Origin: an uncultured Collinsella sp.
GTDB lineage: Bacteria > Actinomycetota > Coriobacteriia > Coriobacteriales > Coriobacteriaceae
DNA length: 7,358 nucleotides
Direction of reading: 5' to 3'
NCBI GenBank assembly: GCA_900752545.1
Contig: CAADVS010000040.1
Location: 1-7,358 of the forward strand
Positions within the stretch are counted from its first letter, which is position 1, and the number at the start of each line of letters is the position of its first letter. Shown here piece by piece: positions 4,685 to 7,358 of this stretch. A model generated the notes under the pieces. That model saw nothing but the letters and a program-made list of their open reading frames with translations, did no database searches and was not told the DNA's origin. The position numbers and the translations under genes are program-made.

Positions 4685-6379
4685 ATGGACGCTATCGTCA
4701 AATTCCTTGAAAAACACCAAGCCCTCTTCGACAAAATCTCAAGGAACATTTATCTGGTGGCGATTAAGGATGGCTTTCTCTCGAATATGCCAATTGTGCT
4801 GTTCTCGAGTCTGTTCCTTCTTCTTTCGACGCTCCCTGCCTATGTAGGCATCGCGCTTCCGTCTGAGGTGCTGGATTTCTTCAATAAAATCTATGCATAT
4901 ACCATGGGACTTCTTGGCATTATGGTGGCCGGCACCACGGCGAGCTCACTTGCCAAGTCGATGAACCGCCGCATGCCTTCGGGCAAATCTCTCAACCCCA
5001 CCTCGTGCATGGTTTGTGCCATGTGCGGCATGTTCTTGCTATCGGTGACGAACGATGTTGTCTCGATTGGCGGAGCAGATACGTCCGTTTTTGAAACCGG
5101 CTACATGGGAACCAAGGGTTTTATCGCTGCGTTCGTATCTGCATTCTTGACCGTTAATATCTATAAGGTGTGCATTAGCCATAATGTGACGATCAAGCTC
5201 CCCAAAGAGGTCCCTGGCTCTATTGCGCAGAGTTTTCGCGATATCTTTGCGTTTGGGTTTTCGATCCTTGCGTGCGCTTTTATCGATCTCGCGAGCCGTA
5301 AGCTGCTTGCTGTGCCGTTCGCCAATTTGGTATCCGCTCTTATCTCGCCGCTGTTCTCCGCGGTCGACACCTATCCTGGCATGGCGCTTATCGAGGGCGC
5401 GGTCGCACTTTTCCAATTTATGGGCATTCACGGTGCCTCGGTTGTCATGACTCCGATCAATGCTGCGCTCTACGACAATACCGTTACCAATCTTGCGGTT
5501 TACCAAGCAGGTGGACACCCGTCAATTGCTCTCGCGCTGGACTTTACAAACTTCATCGGCGGTCTGGGCGGTTCTGGCTGCACGTTCATCGTTCCTATTA
5601 TCCTGATCATGTTTATGCGTTCCAAGCAGCTTAAAGCCATGGGCAAGGCATCGATTATCCCGGTGATTTTTGGAGTTAACGAGCCCGTTCTCTTCGGTAT
5701 GCCGATTGTTCTCAATCCCTATATGTTCGTGCCCTTCCTAGCGGCTCCTATGGTCAACGCTATAATCGGTAAGTTTTTCATTGACGTCATTGGAATGAAC
5801 GCCCCCATGTATACCATGCCGTGGGCGCTTCCTGGCCCAATCGGTGCATTCCTCACCACAGGTCTTGATGTACGTTCTCTTGTATTGATTGCAGTGCTGT
5901 TGGTCGTTGACTTTGTGATTTACTATCCGTTCTGCAAGGCGTATGACCATCAGCTTTGTTTGGAAGAGTCTGCAAAGGAGACTGCAGGAACCTCGGATGC
6001 AGATGCTATTGCCGCACAGGAAAATGTCGCAAAAGCTCTCGAGGCGGTAAAGGACAAGGCGGAGCAGATCCGCGTGCTTGTGCTTTGCCAGGGTGCTGGC
6101 ACTTCGACTCTCTTGGCAAATGCTCTTCGCGAAGGCGCCGCTGCTAAGGGTATTGATCTGGTTTCTCAGTCCGGTGCGTACGGAAGCCACTATGATACGA
6201 TGGATCAGTACAACGTGATTGTTCTGGCGCCCCAGGCACGCATGTACTATGACGCCATGAAGGCTGATACCGATCGCCTTGGAATTAAACTGCTCACCAC
6301 AAGGGGCAAGGAGTATATCGACCTTACTAACGATCCCGAAGGTGCAATTGACTGGATCGTTCAGGAGCTGGCCAAATAG
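4685..6379 (+). CDS. PTS lactose/cellobiose-family EIICB permease, LacE-like
   Basis: Inner-membrane sugar transporter fused to its phosphotransfer domain; it imports a sugar and phosphorylates it using phosphate passed from EIIA. The 564 residues match the LacE fusion length. The start, with KISRNIYL and IKDGF (about 17-30), is close to staphylococcal LacE. EIIC spans about 1-418 with many hydrophobic segments. It includes GIHG with His249 and GVNEP with Glu333, residues placed like the substrate-site His and Glu of the ChbC structure. A charged, Ala-rich linker (about 420-460) leads to EIIB (about 462-564) with LVLCQGAGTSTLLANAL, where Cys468 is the predicted phosphorylated residue, then APQARMYYDAMK and DRLGIKLLTT. 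The sugar could be lactose, cellobiose or another beta-disaccharide; sequence does not decide. No EIIA and no 6-phospho-glycosidase follow before the terminator. The gene symbol is withheld because specificity is unknown. Confidence 0.92.
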   Translation: MDAIVKFLEKHQALFDKISRNIYLVAIKDGFLSNMPIVLFSSLFLLLSTLPAYVGIALPSEVLDFFNKIYAYTMGLLGIMVAGTTASSLAKSMNRRMPSGKSLNPTSCMVCAMCGMFLLSVTNDVVSIGGADTSVFETGYMGTKGFIAAFVSAFLTVNIYKVCISHNVTIKLPKEVPGSIAQSFRDIFAFGFSILACAFIDLASRKLLAVPFANLVSALISPLFSAVDTYPGMALIEGAVALFQFMGIHGASVVMTPINAALYDNTVTNLAVYQAGGHPSIALALDFTNFIGGLGGSGCTFIVPIILIMFMRSKQLKAMGKASIIPVIFGVNEPVLFGMPIVLNPYMFVPFLAAPMVNAIIGKFFIDVIGMNAPMYTMPWALPGPIGAFLTTGLDVRSLVLIAVLLVVDFVIYYPFCKAYDHQLCLEESAKETAGTSDADAIAAQENVAKALEAVKDKAEQIRVLVLCQGAGTSTLLANALREGAAAKGIDLVSQSGAYGSHYDTMDQYNVIVLAPQARMYYDAMKADTDRLGIKLLTTRGKEYIDLTNDPEGAIDWIVQELAK

Positions 6380-6414
6380 TGGATGCACTTCGTCGTTGAT
6401 TCGTCGGTGTATAG

Positions 6415-6453
6415 TACGGCCCCGCAGCTTATTGAGCTGCGGGGCCGTATTTC
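6415..6453 (+). terminator. Strong intrinsic terminator of the permease gene
   Basis: A perfect 15-bp GC-rich stem (6415-6429 with 6435-6449) with a 5-base loop begins 35 bases after the permease stop and is followed by a short T-rich tract (ATTTCGTT). It ends the permease transcript as a single gene. Confidence 0.85.
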
Positions 6454-6520
6454 GTTGAGTATCAAGTTGAGACAATGAGCGCAACCGACGTGAGATCGCA
6501 TTGGCGCTCTCCGAGTCACC

Positions 6521-6612
6521 GACAGGCTGACTTCCATCTATGTGACCAATTCGCTTTCGGCCTTTAGCCTGCTCGAGGCGCGCGAGGATTGCGAGCTGTG
6601 CCTGGTGGGCGG
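6521..6612 (+). pseudogene. Fragment of a DeoR-family regulator, cut off at the IS edge
   Basis: The plus frame here reads DRLTSIYVTNSLSAFSLL and then EAREDCELCLVGG, the core of a DeoRC sensor domain (about residues 120-147 of the family). Bases 6542-6612 match 1948-2018 of the intact DeoR gene at 65 of 71 positions. Upstream the frame is closed by a TGA at 6491-6493, with no helix-turn-helix. Homology stops after the GG at 6611-6612 and the frame then runs into IS sequence to a TAA at 6638-6640. The fragment lacks both ends and cannot be functional. It may be the remains of a paralogue or of a partial duplication. Confidence 0.8.
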
Positions 6613-6670
6613 GATCGCGTCGAAAATGTTGGTGTAAGGGTGACGCCCTAGCGCCCGTTTAACGAAGAAC

Positions 6671-6730
6671 GGCCTTCGTCCTAGAATCTGAAATCACCAC
6701 AACAACAGGTTCTAGGAAAGGACGAAGACC
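6671..6730 (+). promoter_or_regulatory. Hairpin covering the transposase ribosome binding region
   Basis: Bases 6671-6681 pair with 6720-6730 at 10 of 11 positions plus one mismatch. The stem continues with 6682-6686 against 6710-6714 across a 5-base bulge. The purine-rich AGGAAAGGA (6714-6722) just ahead of ATG 6734 lies in the stem and bulge. Such a fold would limit translation when the element is transcribed from outside. Function is inferred. Confidence 0.5.
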
Positions 6731-6733
6731 GCT

Positions 6734-7358
6734 ATGGAAATCTTATCAGACCCGACGCCGGACATGCTCGCCATGCCCCGCTTCGACGACGGCGCCATCG
6801 ACATGCAGGAGCTGCTCCGCAGGCTCGCCGAGCAGGTCGTGAACGCCGTGATGGACGCCGAGGCCGACCAGCTGTGCGGCGGCGGGGCGAACAGCCGAAA
6901 CGGCTACCGCGAGAGGTCGCTCGCCACCTGCGTCGGCACGCTGACGCTGCGCATCCCCAAGCTGCGCTCCGGCAGCTTCTTCCCCGAGGACGTGCTCGAG
7001 CGCTACCAGCGCGTCGAGCACGTCCTCGTGGCCGCCGTGGCCGAGATGTACGCCACGGGCACCAGCACCCGCAAGGTGCAGAGGGTGGCCGAGAAGATGG
7101 GCGTCTCCAGGCTCTCGAAGGACCAGGTGAGCGCCATCGCCTCGAGCTTGGACGCGGACATCGAGGAGTTGTGCGGAAGGCCGCTCGGCGGCTCGCCGGT
7201 GCCCTACGTCTGGCTCGACGCGACCTACGTCAAGTGCCGCCGCGGGGGGCGCGTCGCCTCCACCGCCGTGGTCACCGCCATCGGCTGCGATGCGGGCGGC
7301 TGGAGGCGCGTCCTGGGCGTCGACGTGGTCGACACCGAGTCCTACGACTCGTGGCTCC
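6734..7358 (+). CDS. IS256-family (Mutator-like) transposase, partial at the window edge
   Basis: DDE transposase that moves its own element. The 208 codons present are open to the last base, so the C-terminal half is missing from the window rather than broken. Recognised family blocks are SRNGYRERS (about 54-62), the IPKLRSGSFFPEDVLERY stretch (about 74-91), EMYATGTSTRKVQ (about 103-115), and WLDATYVKCR (about 160-169) with Asp162 as the predicted first catalytic residue. The second Asp and the catalytic Glu would lie beyond 7358. The start ATG 6734 is preceded by AGGAAAGGA about 11 bases away, a loose spacing; in-frame ATGs at codons 11 and 14 are alternatives. Codons are strongly GC-rich, unlike the permease just upstream. 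Confidence 0.9.
   Translation, partial: MEILSDPTPDMLAMPRFDDGAIDMQELLRRLAEQVVNAVMDAEADQLCGGGANSRNGYRERSLATCVGTLTLRIPKLRSGSFFPEDVLERYQRVEHVLVAAVAEMYATGTSTRKVQRVAEKMGVSRLSKDQVSAIASSLDADIEELCGRPLGGSPVPYVWLDATYVKCRRGGRVASTAVVTAIGCDAGGWRRVLGVDVVDTESYDSWL

Larger units (their letters stand above)
6611..7358 (+). mobile_element. IS256-family insertion sequence, left part, runs off the window
   Basis: The DeoR fragment ends sharply at about 6612. The following stretch, with GTCGAAAATG and TGGTGTAAGGG, resembles the TGTAA-containing terminal repeats of IS256-family elements. The transposase starts about 120 bases inside. The exact left end (between about 6605 and 6615) and the target duplication cannot be set without the right end, which lies outside the window. 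Confidence 0.7.

Noticed and set aside
6464..6476. TTGAGACAAT after the permease terminator as a third hairpin-repeat copy
   Set aside because: Only about ten bases match the right arm of copy A and there is no left arm or stem, so it is too short to call.
5738..6484. Minus-strand frame overlapping the end of the permease gene
   Set aside because: It spans the EIIB domain and the terminator hairpin in antisense, and its product shows no family resemblance.

Overview
The window reads as part of a high-GC, anaerobic, carbohydrate-fermenting Actinomycetota genome. Collinsella or a relative (Coriobacteriia) is the best guess, from GC-rich codon use, a DeoR-type sugar regulator beside a mutarotase, a lactose-family PTS permease and a GC-rich IS256-family insertion sequence. 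The taxon is inferred; there is no rRNA to confirm it.

Layout. Positions 1-320 hold no convincing gene. They contain a compact palindromic element (83-246) built from six copies of one short module, then the terminator of galM. galM (321-1373, minus) encodes aldose 1-epimerase and is divergent from a DeoR-family regulator (1579-2343, plus). Positions 2344-2615 are non-coding and carry two related long-armed hairpins in tandem. A visibly AT-richer block follows. A GntR/HutC-type regulator (2616-3335) lies downstream of a conserved, poorly characterised predicted barrel protein (3408-4328), both on minus. These are divergent from a LacE-type PTS EIICB permease (4685-6379, plus). The 356-base divergent intergenic region (4329-4684) holds a perfect 12-base sequence in inverted orientation, once inside the minus promoter and once upstream of the plus promoter, plus an 18-base palindrome. 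A strong terminator closes the permease gene. The window then runs through a fragment of a second DeoR-type gene (about 6521-6612) into the left part of an IS256-family element whose transposase leaves the window at 7358.

How it works together. The GntR-UTRA regulator, the barrel protein and the permease look like one sugar-uptake locus. The permease would import and phosphorylate a beta-linked disaccharide or similar sugar, the regulator would sense a phosphorylated product, and the barrel protein would play an unknown accessory role. No EIIA and no phospho-glycosidase are present, so the locus needs partners elsewhere. GalM and the DeoR regulator form a separate galactose/hexose unit on the GC-rich backbone. 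The lower-GC permease block, the DeoR-type sequences on both sides and the adjoining IS suggest a locally rearranged or acquired segment.
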